From: Symbiodinium natans
Taxonomy: Eukaryota; Sar; Dinophyceae; Suessiales; Symbiodiniaceae
Direction: 5' to 3'
Length of the DNA: 62,000 bases
Assembly: GCA_905221605.1 (NCBI GenBank)
Contig: CAJNDS010002831.1
Coordinates: 1-62,000 of the forward strand
Position numbers and translations under genes: made by a program. Below are positions 11,646-22,567 of the stretch, in pieces (position 1 is the first letter of the stretch; each line of letters starts with the position of its first letter). Below the pieces are notes generated by a model, which was given only the letters and a program-made list of their open reading frames with translations, had not been told where the DNA came from and did no database searches.

Positions 11646-12065
11646 AAAGGGTTTATAGGGCTTAGGACACGCTGTCAACAGAAAGGCTCAAGGACTTTGC
11701 TGCCCCCGCGAGGACCGCGGCCGCATCCGAGGGCTGCTCGAGAGCTGCTGGTCCTTGAGATGTTTTCTGAGCCAGTAGCATGGGGCTGCAGTGTTGCCGC
11801 AGGGTTTTTTTTGAGGCTTTGGGGCACGAACATGGGTATGTTTGAGGATTTCAAGTTTTTAAACCCGAATTGAAATATCCGAAACCCGAAGCCCACGAGG
11901 CTGGGACCTGGTCCACGACTCCACGTGCCCAGACAGCCGCAGCGGCTCTGATGTGAGATTCGGGGGTGCAGGGGGGTATGAGGGCGGCCCTTTCGCAAAT
12001 CTTGGCGTGGCCCCTAGAATCCCTACAATCCCCAAACCCCGGCAATTGCTTGGGTCCCAGCAACC

Positions 12066-12204
12066 CTACTTAGAGCTTCATGGTGCTTATGAACCAGTTA
12101 TAACTGTACTTATAACTGTACTTGTAGCCATATTAGGGCACTTAAGGGGCTTACAAGTGGGGTACTTATCATTTGGTTCATACGTACCATGAATCTCCAA
12201 GTAG
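12066..12204. mobile_element. Miniature inverted-repeat element, family 1, copy A
   Basis: About 139 bp bounded by inverted ends of the form CTACTT(G)GAGGTTCATGGTACTT. The left end here is CTACTTAGAGCTTCATGGTGCTT and the right end GTACCATGAATCTCCAAGTAG. The interior has repeated TATAACTGTACTTATAACTGTACTT and a GGGCACTTAAGGGGCTTACAAGTGG block shared with other copies. It has no coding capacity, so it would depend on a transposase supplied elsewhere. Confidence 0.8.
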
Positions 12205-12970
12205 CCCCCAGCTTCCTTGCCGAGGCTGTCTCGTTCAGAGCGGTTATGGCCCGGTGGAAGTGCGCCGAGGGACCGTTATTGCAAGGTCGCCCCGGGAAGA
12301 AAAGAAGAGCCACTTCCTGTCTGGCCATCAGGGTGATCTTGTAGATTCCATTTCTTTTTTTGGGGGAGAGGGGGGGGGGGATGCCGATTTTGGAGTTGGC
12401 GTTTGGGGCTGTGACTTGACCGTCAGGAGGGCCAAGGGCATTGAGGGTTTGTTCCTCCTCAGGGGGTGCATGCTGTGAGGGAAGTGAGCCAGCAACCTTG
12501 AGGGTAAAGCCAAGTTTTAGTATGTTCCCAAAGGTTGTTCGAAAAGGGCCCTGTTCTTGAAAAGGTTTCTTGTTTACTTTGCAACGAGCCCAAGACTGAA
12601 TTCGTTTCCAGGAGGAGTGTAGTGTAGGGTTTCAAGCAGGGGGAGAGGAATGAGTCGGCAGTCATATCTGATCTTGCGCAGCCAGGACTTTGGGCGTCAG
12701 AGGCCGCAAAAGCCGAAGCCCAGGCCCTTAAAGAAAAACAATCGCTACCATCGGTCGCGAAAGCAAAAGCGGCCAAAAAACAACTGTCAACGCCAAACCA
12801 AATCCACACCCTCGGCCCAACTGTAAGACAGCCAACCCTGTATTGCGGTGTATTATGCTATACTATGTGATATGATACAATATGGTATTCTATTGGGTTT
12901 TGTTTTCGATATTATGTTATATTGTGTTTGCATACAACTCAACTTGTCATTCGCCGCCCCCACAAAAAAG

Positions 12971-13070
12971 GCTCCCTGAAGCCCCCCTTCGGAGTCGCCT
13001 CCATCTTCCCATGGCCCACAGCGCGCCTTGCCGCGATGGGGGTCGGGGGCCTGGCCTCCGCAATTGAGAG
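12971..13070 (+). CDS. Possible exon, unknown gene
   Basis: Reads PPFGVASIFPWPTARLAAMG and continues as VGGLASAIE after an AAAAAG acceptor. The donor is poor (GA at best). Support comes only from sequence character and the contrast with the AT-rich DNA that follows (13080-13330, TA and CTAT microsatellites). Confidence 0.3.
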
Positions 13071-13119
13071 ACTCATCCTCACGCGTGACATAACATGCAA
13101 AAATCATATGCTATTATCT

Positions 13120-13265
13120 TTAAAACATGTGATATATATATATACATATTTATTAATGTCTTTTAATGTTGGATCACTTCATAATCTATCTATCTATCTA
13201 TATATATATATATCACTTCATTGGTCTCTCTCTCTCTCTATATATATATATTCAATATTGCACAT
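13120..13265. repeat. TA/CTAT microsatellites in AT-rich DNA
   Basis: Runs of TATATA, CTATCTATCTAT and CTCTCTCT interrupt AT-rich sequence. No gene is visible between 13080 and 13555. Confidence 0.85.
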
Positions 13266-13555
13266 TTCTGTATTGTATATTTGGTTGTACATGAAAGAGT
13301 GTATTTGATTTTCCTGGTATTCTAGAAATAATAGAAGCTAATGCGCTATCCGATCTTTGGGTGGTTGATCACAAAGCCCTGGAACCCCTTAAAGCCCTTT
13401 CTTGACTTCTTGCAAAGCCCCACAACCCCCCTCAACAACCCTAAATATTCCGGCGTTGCGTTGACTGGGGTAGCGCAAAAGCTTGTGCATCTCGGACGTC
13501 CCATTTGACTCGGTTTCGCCCCTGCAGAGTGTCACGCGCGGTGCCAGCTAGGCCC

Positions 13556-13735
13556 TAGACCCTAAACCTTAAACCCTAAACCCTAAACCTTGGAATCCCT
13601 GCGGAGTGGTTCGTCCAGCTATGCGGGTGCCAAAAAGACCCTAAACCCTAAACCCTAAACCCTAAAACCTAAAACCTAAACCCTAAACCCTAAACCCTAA
13701 ACCCTAAACCCTAAACCCTAAACCCTAAGACCCCA
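13556..13735. repeat. CCCTAAA telomere-like array
   Basis: Two blocks (13556-13595 and 13637-13735), the second with about a dozen near-perfect CCCTAAA units. It precedes an exon candidate at 13775. Confidence 0.92.
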
Positions 13736-13774
13736 AATGTTCAAACTTAAACAACTTAACCCTTAACCCGGTAG

Positions 13775-13833
13775 GCCTCCGAGTCGACGCCGACAGAGCT
13801 GGGGGCGGAGCTGCCACTCGGATCAACTCGGAG
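13775..13833 (+). CDS. Short exon, unknown gene
   Basis: After a GGTAG acceptor it reads ASESTPTELGAELPLGSTR. A poly-G/TTTAGGG stretch (13834-13890) follows. It is flanked by CCCTAAA upstream and TTTAGGG downstream like several other exons here. Low information content keeps confidence modest. Confidence 0.35.
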
Positions 13834-14659
13834 GGGGGGTTTCGGGTTTAGGGTTTAGGGCTAGGGTTTAGGGCTAGGGTTTAGGAGTTCAGGGTTGTGG
13901 GATGACATGAGCCCTTAGAGGGTTTGGGGGTAGTGAGGGCCCAGATATGCTGTTTAAGAGGGATGAGAAGGAGTACGGGACAGAGTTGGTAATAGGATCC
14001 CAATGTTCGGGTTCTGGCCTTGGTCCCCAAGTTTCCCTTTGTGCCCTTTTATTGCGCCCCTCCAATGCCCCCCGAAGCCCGAAACCTGGGCCAAAGAACA
14101 AACACCAGGTCAGAAGAGCTGGTGCTCCGGGCCCTGAGGCCGGGAAGGGACGAGGGGACGGCTTTTTTCACCTCCTTAGCCAAGCCTCGGAGGACCCACA
14201 AAACCCGAAACCTTGGGAACCCACAGCGCGCAAGTGATTCTTACGATAGCAGTTTGGAAAATAGTAAGGGCCTCCAGTGGAGTTGTCCTGCGGTCTCACT
14301 GCGCCTCCTGAGATCCTAGCCTACTTTTCGTGCCCTTGCGAAGCAAGACCCTAGGGGATGGCGCGGCAGAGAGAGAGAGAGAGAGAGTGGAGTTGGCGTC
14401 CGTGCGCGTGTGGTGTTCATGTGAAGCTTGGGCGGCAGGGCTTAGTTGTGCATGCGTGCAACAGCCGCAATCTGCCAGGAATGCTGACGAGGCGCTTGGC
14501 TCCGCCGAAAGGCTTGGTGTTTTGGTATGTTTCGGGTAATTTTTTCTTCGGGCAATGATCAGATGCCGGGGTTGGGTCCGGATTCAGGGTTTGCGTGGAG
14601 CAGCGTTCGAGACACCATCCTGTTCTTCGTTCGTCCAGAATGAGTGTCTCCTTGAGAAC

Positions 14660-14820
14660 TATACCTATACTTAAAAAAAATGATACAGACATGTACAAAT
14701 ATATGCAACAGTATATACTGTATATATATATACACACATAGAAACCCACATTGCATACGCGTTAATGATATACACTTATATGTATATATATATATATGTA
14801 TATATATATATGTATGCATG
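14660..14820. repeat. TA-rich microsatellites
   Basis: TATATATA and TATATGTATA runs with short A-tracts. The region 13900-15057 otherwise holds a GA microsatellite at 14369-14389 and no supported gene. Confidence 0.85.
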
Positions 14821-15057
14821 CAGCGCGCGGGAACTCATACAAAATTAGAACGCTTCGCGGGTCAACTTGCAGTCGTGTTCTTCCCGGAGTTGCTGTTTTT
14901 TCGGGTAGATGGGGTAATTCGGAGATGCGGTGCACACATGTGCAAAGTGCACGTCGGCAGTTTCCTCACTTTTTGAGGTCCCCCTTAGAGATAAATGGCC
15001 ATGTCGGGCAGGGATCGGGCTCGATAAACATCTCAACCACTGGCAGTCCGACGGAAG

Positions 15058-15118
15058 GTACGAGGCCGGGAAGCTGGAGGAAGGGCGCAAAGTCGTCGTG
15101 AAGGCCCAGCTGGTCAAG
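15058..15118 (+). CDS. Short exon, unknown gene
   Basis: After a GGAAG acceptor it reads YEAGKLEEGRKVVVKAQLVK and ends at a poly-G run (15119-15138). Lysine/glutamate-rich and phase-consistent with the AG-then-G rule, but no partner exon is certain. Confidence 0.4.
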
Positions 15119-15516
15119 GGGGGAGGGGGGGGGGGGGACGTTTGCTAGGGCCAGGTTCCGGTTGATCAACGGAGACCCTTCAAGAATACCTTCCGAGAAC
15201 GTGTAGCGTGCGAGATTTCTTAAATGGGAATCTGGAAGCCCAAGCCTCAGGGGAATTTGAGTCTTGGCAGTTGCCTGGTAGAAGGCTGCAAATTAAGAGA
15301 AGCCGAGAAACCCCCCCTTGAAAGGGCCCCCCATCATTGGGAATACTCACCCTACTCACCACCCCCCCCGCCCGGTTCGAAACCAAAATGTCTTGAAGGT
15401 TTCGGTTCCGGGGCGGGCCTTGAGTTTACGAGCACGAAGCTTGGTGGTAGGGGAGTCGAAGTGGTTTGGGGCCGGAGAGCCTTTACAGGGGGAGCGGAAG
15501 GGGTTCGTGCACGCAG

Positions 15517-15624
15517 GTGTTCAAAGATCTGCAGAGCTCCGCCCTCGGTGACTTAGGTGCTCCCGGCCAAAATCTCACTTTCAAGCCTTACGTCCGCAAC
15601 TCCCGACGGACCCACACCATTTGA
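15517..15624 (+). CDS. Possible exon, unknown gene
   Basis: After an ACGCAG acceptor the frame reads VFKDLQSSALGDLGAPGQNL and remains open to a TGA at 15622-15624. A donor at GTGCTC (15555) would shorten it to 13 residues. Not recognised. The DNA from 15625 to 16540 shows no gene I can support. Confidence 0.3.
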   Translation: MFKDLQSSALGDLGAPGQNLTFKPYVRNSRRTHTI

Positions 15625-16544
15625 TTAACTGACAGCCTAGTTGCGCTGGGAAACTCCGTTCTTCAACAGTCCCAAAGAGTGTTTGAACATGGCGCTGATG
15701 AATCTGGTGCCACGTCATATTTTCGGCTTGTGTGCAGGGTTTTTGGGCAAAGGTGGTTTCCGCCATCTGCCGCTTTGCCTTGCTTTGCCAAAGTTGTTGC
15801 AGTGCTTTGGGTGTAAATAGCTCAAGCGCATGAGGGTTTCATGAGGCCGAGCTTTGTTCTGTCACCCCTCCGCTTGCCCCAAGCAGCTAGGTAGCAAAGC
15901 CTTTTCCGAGGTGAGCGAAAGTGTGGGTAGGCGGGAACCAAACCGTACACCATCTTACACCCCTCCTCACCCCGAATCCGGAAGGCCCGATTCCTCTTAG
16001 TTCCGAAATCTCAGTTTCTCCCGCGGCCTCATGGCTTCTGCCGGCTGCTTTGTTTGTATTCGCTGCATTCACCACACGTTCACGGTTCCTTTAAGATTGT
16101 GTTAGCAGTCTACCGATTATACGGTAACAGTCCAGTACATGGCTACAGTGTACAAGTCATTTAAGTACATATTATGGGTATTTCCCAAAGTAGGGGTACT
16201 CCTTTTCTACCTCTAAATAGAATAGCCCCTTAAAGGGACCCGCAACAAGGGTTCCACTATCTTCGGAAACCCCCATAGAGTGCTCTCATGCATGCGGCCG
16301 AGCATGCTCCCAAGGCGAAGATTGCCAGAAGATCCGGCGTCGAAGCTTCCGCTGCAAGAAATGCACTCGGCGCCGGATCTTTAAGGACGTAATATGTACG
16401 GCATTCAAAAATAATGCGAAATCTTTAATCGAAAATAAGGAGTCTAGGGTCCCGCGTGTGTCGCACAGGCTGCTTTCCAGTGGAGAGTACGCCTGGACAG
16501 CGTGCAGCTGTCAAAATGACAGCAAATCAGACGCAAAAGGTCGA

Positions 16545-16616
16545 AACCCATGAAACAGGTTGAGAATTGGCATGCAGCGAGAGGGGGGGGAGAGAAAGCG
16601 AGAACAAAAAGAGAGC

Positions 16617-16648
<32 letters not shown>

Positions 16649-17416
16649 AGAGAAAGAAAGGAGACGAAAAGAAAAAAGGATCAAAAGCATCAACGAAGAC
16701 AAGACACAGAGAAACAAACAAAATGTAGAACCACAGAGAAATACATGTGAGCATCAACCAAAAACGGCGGCTCTTGCGAGGTATTTAGAGCGGGACACAA
16801 AGTACCAAACCCTGCAAAGCGACGGGACCGCTTGAAAAGCGACACTCCCACAGAACAGGTAAATCTAAGCTGACGGATGCTTCGAAAAAAAAATCGCACC
16901 CCAAGCTCTTCTGGCAACATGCATGGCAACAAAACCCTTGTAAAGCGACGAGACCGCCTGAAAAGCGCTACCCCTTTTCCAACGCGTCCAGTAGCATTGA
17001 GACACAGTGGTAGACGGACGCGCATGTAGAAATACAGGAAGGAAGGAAGGCAGGCAGGAAGGAATGAGGGAGGAAGGGAGGGAGGGAGGGAGTGGAGGAA
17101 GGAAGGAAGGCAGGAAGGCAGGAAGGCAGGAAGGCAGGAAGGCAGGAAGGCAGGAATAAGCAAGAAAGACACAACGAAGGATAACCAACGAAACACACTT
17201 TAAAAGCAGGCCAACGAAAGAGCGAAAGAAAGAAATGCATACACAAATAACAAAGAAAGCTGGAACGAAAGAGCGAGAGAGCGAGAGAGGAGAAGAAGAA
17301 GAATAAGAAGAATAAGAAGAAGAAGGAGAAGGAGAAGGAGAAGGAGAAGGAGAAGGAGAAGGAGAAGGAGAAGAACAATAAGAAGAATAATAAGAACAAG
17401 AAGAACAACAAGAATA
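16545..17416. repeat. Purine-rich tracts: GA, GGAA/GGCA and AAGGAG repeats
   Basis: A GA microsatellite (16610-16660), GGAAGGAAGGCA-type repeats (17036-17157) and AAG/AAGGAG repeats (17267-17416) put almost all purines on the + strand. Between them are two degenerate copies, about 125 bp apart, of a block containing AAAGCGACGGGACCGC (16816 and 16941). Long open frames on the minus strand here are poly-Leu/Ser/Phe artefacts. Confidence 0.85.
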
Positions 17417-17741
17417 GATGGAAGCACCGGTAAAGACAGCCGTCGGCGACGCTCTAAGGGTCTAAATTGTTAGGAAAACGAGCCGCAGACAACCGTCACC
17501 CCTCCGGCACTGACCCTTCTGCCAGGCGAGGCGAGCTCCCTTCATCATGAAAATTTAGGGTTTAGGGTTTAGGGTTTGGGATTTGGGGTTTAGGGTTTTT
17601 ATTGTTTAGGACTTATAGTGTTTAGGTTTTAGGAGGAGACGGAGGGAACCGAGCATGAGAACGACGGACGAGGAAGAGGAGAGGCAGAGCGGCTCTGTTT
17701 TTGACTCCTTGCAACTTCCGGAAGAAGCCTGAGAAGGGGAT

Positions 17742-17849
17742 CTACTTGGAGGTTCATGGGTACTTGGAAGTAAGGTTATAAAGTAAGGTGGCTATGATTA
17801 TAACCTTATTGAGGGCACTTATAATAAGTACCCATGAACCTTCAAGTAG
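17742..17849. mobile_element. Miniature inverted-repeat element, family 1, copy B
   Basis: 108 bp with ends CTACTTGGAGGTTCATGGGTACTT and AAGTACCCATGAACCTTCAAGTAG, nearly perfect inverted repeats of about 24 bp. The interior contains ATAACCTTATTGAGGGCACTTATAA. It lies about 50 bp upstream of an exon candidate. Confidence 0.85.
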
Positions 17850-17898
17850 GGGCCGTTTTCCGCACCCAAGTTCTTCTTTTCGAGGGGGGCACGCCCAG

Positions 17899-17979
17899 CT
17901 GAGGATTGACAGCGCTCGGCAGCACCACTCCGAGTGCTTTCTTCACCAGCTTGCCAAAATCAACATCATGCCCCTCTAA
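17899..17979 (+). CDS. Possible terminal exon, unknown gene
   Basis: After a GCCCAG acceptor it reads LRIDSARQHHSECFLHQLAK, then INIMPL and a TAA that merges into a CCCTAAA array. Histidine-rich and helical. The stop is formed by the array sequence, so either the gene ends at the repeat or a donor was missed. Confidence 0.4.
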   Translation: MRIDSARQHHSECFLHQLAKINIMPL

Positions 17980-18268
17980 ACCCTAACGCCTAACCCTTAA
18001 CCCCTAAACCCTACAGTGCGTGCAGTGCGGGTGGCGAAACCCTAAACCCTAAACCCTAAACCTCCAGAGGGTATTTTGGGATGGTGGAAGGCTCCAGATC
18101 GAGGGTTTTGAGCTGTGCCTTTCACAGGCCGAAGCTTGCTAGAAGCACTGGCACCCTTTCTGCAAGAACCCTAAGCCCTAAACCCTAAACCCTAAACCCT
18201 AAACCCTAAACCCTAAACCCTAAACCCTAAACCCTAAACCCTAAACCCTAAACCCTAAACCCTAAACC
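17975..18268. repeat. CCCTAAA telomere-like arrays
   Basis: Blocks at 17975-18015, 18040-18062 and 18171-18268. The last has about 14 perfect tandem units and is the cleanest array in the window. The DNA from 18270 to 19660 contains a T-run at 18822-18836 and no supported gene. Confidence 0.93.
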
Positions 18269-19663
18269 CTGCAAAAAAGGCATGGAGCAACACGCGCATC
18301 TCCTGCTGCCTGTGAGCAGGGGGCTTGGGCGAGATTTATGGGTGGTTAGAGGGTGGGGGGTGTGCTGCTGCCTGAGGCTCTTTAAGGGTGCATGGGTCTA
18401 GCGTGTAGAGGCGTCAAGGTTCCGCTCTGCCATGCTCCGACTGTGAGTCGTGGTTTTCGGGGAAACCCTCGATCTGTTGCGGGCCGCAGCGTGCTTTGAC
18501 TGCCGGGAAAGTGCGTCTTCAATCCCTGTCACAAGGACCTATGTTTGGGCTCGGATGGACCGGCGTCGAAGAATGTAATTAGGGACTCGGAGTAAACCGG
18601 GTAAACGGTGCAGGGCCCCTAGTTCCTTCGGCCCGGGCCCGCTCCTCAGGCCTGAGGAGAGGCTTTCAGCGAATGAAGCACAAAGTTTCCCCGAGGAAGC
18701 CCGGGGCAACGCACTAACTCCCCCTTTCAACCGAAGAAGCTAAGCCGAGGCTGGTGTCAGCAAGCAGATAGGTGCTATGCCCGGGCCTTGCCAGAGAATT
18801 TTTCACAGCACCTCTCCGTTGTTTTTTTTTTTTTTTCTTGCTGTTCTTTCTCCTTGGTGTTTGTTTTTGGGCTTTGTTGTCTTTTTGGAGCCCCGAAGCC
18901 ATGACAAGAGCTCTTGTATGGTCAGTAGCGAATCAAGGAAGGCGGGTAAGATCATTCAGCTCCTGTCATTCCTCACCAGCCGCTAGCCATAGCCAGCTTG
19001 TTCATAGCTAAGGGCCTTTTTTCCCCGATCAAGCTACTGGGCGGTGGTCCTTGCAGAGCGAGGTTCCATTTAATGTTTATTTCGAGAAGCTTGGGTGTGT
19101 GGGCATGACGCCTGAAGCTACATGAAAAAAGGGTGTCTTGGGATTCTGGGGAGAAATGCCCCAATAAGGCGAAAAGCACGCCAACCCCCTAGCCCTACAG
19201 CCACAACCTTCAGCCCCCCTTACCAACGGAATGGAAATGTTGGCTCAGAGCTTCTTGTGCTTTCGCATGTCGTTGGGGCTCTTCGAGGTCTGGATTGTGC
19301 GCCGCTTGCCGTGTTCCCCATCTTCCAATCGCCCTCCAATCGGGTGTCAACAAAACGGGCGAAAGGCAATATGTACCTCTGTAGGCCCGTCGGTAGTCGT
19401 CCTGCTGAAAGGTTCAGCATTCTGACTTGGTCTAAGTCGCACACCCAGCCACGGAAGACCCAAGACCCCTACCCGCCCTACCCTACTCCATGTGGTTTTT
19501 CGCCGGGTGCCTTTGAGGATGCTTGGGTCTTCTATTTGGATTGAAGAGACGTGTCGTTCGACTCCTGGCTCAACGTGCTTTGAATTTGTGCTGTCGGGTG
19601 AGAATGCGTTTGTAGAGTCCGGTGACGTAGTCCCCCCAGTGTTCGCGTGCGTGCCGGCCCCTC

Positions 19664-19731
19664 AACCCTCAGCCCTAAACCCCAAACCCTAAACCCCAAA
19701 CCCTGAACCCTGAACCCTAAACCCTAAACCC
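19664..19731. repeat. CCCTAAA/CCCCAAA telomere-like array
   Basis: About nine units, some CCCTGAA and CCCCAAA variants. It lies about 45 bp upstream of the ATG of the next exon candidate. Confidence 0.88.
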
Positions 19732-19774
19732 CTTCCCCCCCACTTCTTCTGAACGTTGCGGCAACCGAAACACA

Positions 19775-19826
19775 ATGTTGAAGCGCCAGCAGGTCGTCTA
19801 CGACATGCTCGACCCGCAGGATGCCA
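19775..19826 (+). CDS. Exon beginning with ATG, unknown gene
   Basis: Reads MLKRQQVVYDMLDPQDA and ends in phase 1 before a strong GTAAGA donor at 19827. The frame is open upstream of the ATG, so this may be internal rather than a first exon. No upstream AG was found within the open stretch. Confidence 0.45.
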
Positions 19827-20575
19827 GTAAGAGGACACCGGGGGGGGGGGTCTTTGGGGGAGGATCCTTTTGAGCCCCCTTTGGGGGTTTAGGGTTGTTT
19901 GGGCTTTGGGGGAGGATGCTATAGAACTCTTTGGTTGTTTTTTTAGGTTTAGTGCTTGAGCTTTTGGGGCCTTTCGGGCAGTTGGGGCTCAAGGGTTTAG
20001 GCTTTTCAGGCTGGGCGTGAGTTTCCCGGCAGCTCTTCTCAGTCCTGGTTGCAAAGGGTTCGTAGGCTTGAATCGCTGGAGTGGTGTTGGCGGCTTCGGG
20101 TGCCTTACCCTGACTTCAGCGTTGCCCAGATGCAACAGGAAGGGTGGCTTTAGGGCCTTGTGGGGTCTGGGGGTTAGGCGAGCTAGGCGAGCTAGAGTTG
20201 CAACAGCATTGTGTTAGAAGGCAGCACGCAGCATCGGCTTCGGGTTGAAGGGTTTCAGGCAGTGGCTGCCTCGCCCGGCGCGTGTTCTTGACATGATCGC
20301 CCGCTTGTTCCCTAAGCGCGCCGTTGTTTGTTCTCCACTCGCCCCTCTTCGTGCAACTGATTATCGCTGTCCTTGTTTGGGCAACTTGTAGCCATTTTAA
20401 CCCCCAAAGCCCAACCCTACACGTTCTTGGAGTCCCCAAACTCTACGAAATTCCGAGACATCCTTTTGTAGTTCAGGCTGGCGCTCTCGCGGAAGGGGGA
20501 GAAGGAGTTTGCCTGGGCTCGGGGCTCTGAGTGCATGGTCCTGAGCCCGAAGGCCTTTGGTCACCTTTGGTCCCA

Positions 20576-20652
20576 AAACCCTAAACCCTAAACCCTAAAC
20601 CCTAAACCCTGAACCCTGAACCCTAAACCCTAAACCCTAAACCCTAAACCCA
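20576..20652. repeat. CCCTAAA telomere-like array
   Basis: About ten tandem units ending about 13 bp before an exon. A TTTAGGG array follows that exon at 20773-20824. Confidence 0.92.
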
Positions 20653-20665
20653 AAAGTGCTGAAAG

Positions 20666-20767
20666 CACCTCCCGTGGCGCAATGAGGCGGATCGCCTTCG
20701 CTTGGGGGCTGCGGTGGCAAGCGCCCTGAGCCACTTGCCCGGGGGCCCGGATCTTGCCTTGGATGAA
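20666..20767 (+). CDS. Exon between opposed telomere-like arrays
   Basis: Reads HLPWRNEADRLRLGAAVASA, then LSHLPGGPDLALDE. The acceptor is TGAAAG; the donor is probably a GA site near 20768. An amphipathic helix with Leu and Arg is visible. This is the clearest case of an exon with CCCTAAA (20576-20652) directly upstream and TTTAGGG (20773-20824) directly downstream. Family unknown. Confidence 0.5.
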
Positions 20768-20772
20768 GAGAT

Positions 20773-20824
20773 AGTTTAGGGTTTAGGGTTTAGGGTTTAG
20801 GGTTTAGGGTTTGGGGTTTAGGCT
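20773..20824. repeat. TTTAGGG telomere-like array
   Basis: Six to seven near-perfect units directly after the exon ending near 20767. The DNA from 20825 to 21821 has a poly-C run (20957-20974) and no exon I can support. Confidence 0.92.
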
Positions 20825-21821
20825 CAGAGCCCCTCCTCACTTGGGCTGCTGTTCAGAAAGCCTTAAGCTCAGGTAATCGCACCTATGTCCAGGAACGGTA
20901 CAGTCAGAATCATACATTGCTACATGTGGCCGTCGAAGCATATCGAAGCCCCTGCTCCCCCCCCCCCCCCCCCGAACACGGAGGCGCAGCTGCACGCTGG
21001 GTAGCCCGCACCTCAACCTGAAGCTCAGCAGCGTCCTCTTCGACAGGACGGCGGCGCTCTGTGACCTCTCTGTGCCTACGGCAAAGCAGGTCAGACATGT
21101 GGGTGGGGCCGAGCGCAACATTGAGGCCCCGCCTCTTAGGGTATGAAAAAGGCGCCAGAGAACTGCCCATGAGCAGATGCGCTGCAAGAAGCTGGAGGTG
21201 GAGAAATCCCGTAACTCCCAGCCCTGAGCCCTGAATCCAAAAAAACCTACGGCCCTACATGGCCCTAGAGCCCTGAAGCTTTAAAGAAAGGACCGGCCAA
21301 GTCAAGCTTGCTGACTTGGGCTTCGAAGGCTCGGGTTAGGCTGCGCGTTTTGAGGGGTTCTCTTGCGGTCTTTCTTCTGCGGGATTATTGGGTGCTTTAA
21401 GGCTTAGGTTGGTTTAGGGCTTAGGGGTTTATGGCTTTTGGGACTTTGGGGTTTGAGCTTTTACCTTATTGAGCGGCAGCTTGGAGGTGTGAATCTGCAT
21501 TTTGCGGGAAAAAAGGGGTCAAGGCTCGAGCGTTCTGACAGTGTTGCTGCAATACCACACGTACGTCCACGGGACATTTTATCTTTCCCTTGGTTGGATT
21601 TTAAGACGGTTCTTGTTTAGGAGTAGCTTCAGAACTCCGATCCAAACTTCGTCTCGCGCCAGATCTGCCGGCTTTTCCTTGCTTCGATGCCATTTTTGTC
21701 CCAAGCCCGAAACCCCAAAACATCCAGAAGCTGCAGGTGAGAGTGTGTCACCTCGGCGGGCAGCAAAAGGCTGTTAACAGCCTGCAACAGAAACTCCTCA
21801 GCTCGGCACTTCGAAACCCAC

Positions 21822-21910
21822 CCTAAACCCTAAACCCTAAACCCTAAACCCTAAACCCTAAACCCTAAACCCTAAACCCTAAACCCCAAACCCTAAACCC
21901 TAAACCCCCT
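21822..21910. repeat. CCCTAAA telomere-like array
   Basis: About twelve units ending 40 bp before the acceptor of the exon at 21952. Confidence 0.92.
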
Positions 21911-21951
21911 TAACCCCCTTCACCCATGAAGCCTCTTGGGAGCTTTCGCAG

Positions 21952-22015
21952 GCGAGCTGTTGCAGTCCGCCTCCGCCACCTTGCAGGAAGCCCGGAGCTG
22001 CCAAACCATTGACAC
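21952..22015 (+). CDS. Short exon, unknown gene
   Basis: After a TTCGCAG acceptor it reads ELLQSASATLQEARSCQTID and ends before a good GTGAGA donor. TTTAGGG repeats follow at 22056-22083. Possibly the same gene as the exon at 20666, but the phases were not decisive. The DNA from 22084 to 22567 holds no supported exon. Confidence 0.5.
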
Positions 22016-22567
22016 GTGAGATGCACTCGAATAGGGTTTCTTCTGGGGCTGTGGGGTTTAGGGTTTAGGGTTTAGGGTTTTGGGGATGTTATATGCGCAT
22101 GCTGCGGGAGAAGTTGGGGTGGGGGGGGGGGTGGTGTTACATGCGGTTCTTCCATGCCAAGCGCGTCTGCGTTCAGTTCGTGCAGGGCGCCCAGCACGGG
22201 ATCGCGATGTAGAGAATGCTTTAGAGAACGGCAACGTTGCCGAAGTTATGGCGATCCTGGAGCGCAAACCAGGTCAAAGATATGCAGTATGTACCATAAT
22301 AATCCAGGGCACGAACCCAGTTGCAGAGACTCCGGAGAGCTCGTGCTCTTAAGGCCTTATAGAGTGATAGCGACGTCTCTTCATCCGCAAGCAGCGGAAG
22401 TATACTAGAGGGGATGCCAAGACTCAGGGACCCCCACGCCCCAAACTCTGCAATCCACCAAGAAAAGCATCAAAGTCAAGACCCAATCTCCCCAACCCAA
22501 AACGGCAAACGGAGAACAAAACAAAAACTGCCCCGGAACAGTAAAGCACCCACAGCGCCAGCGATGC

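Noticed and set aside
16690-17427. Minus-strand Leu/Ser/Pro/Phe-rich frames resembling membrane proteins
   Set aside because: Direct translation of GA, GGAA and AAGGAG repeats.
18171-18268. Genuine chromosome end suggested by perfect CCCTAAA array
   Set aside because: Arrays are short, occur in both orientations and lie between exons throughout the window. These are interstitial.
20386-20400. TAGCCATTTT as a second spliced-leader relic
   Set aside because: The match stops before GGC and no start codon or exon follows closely.
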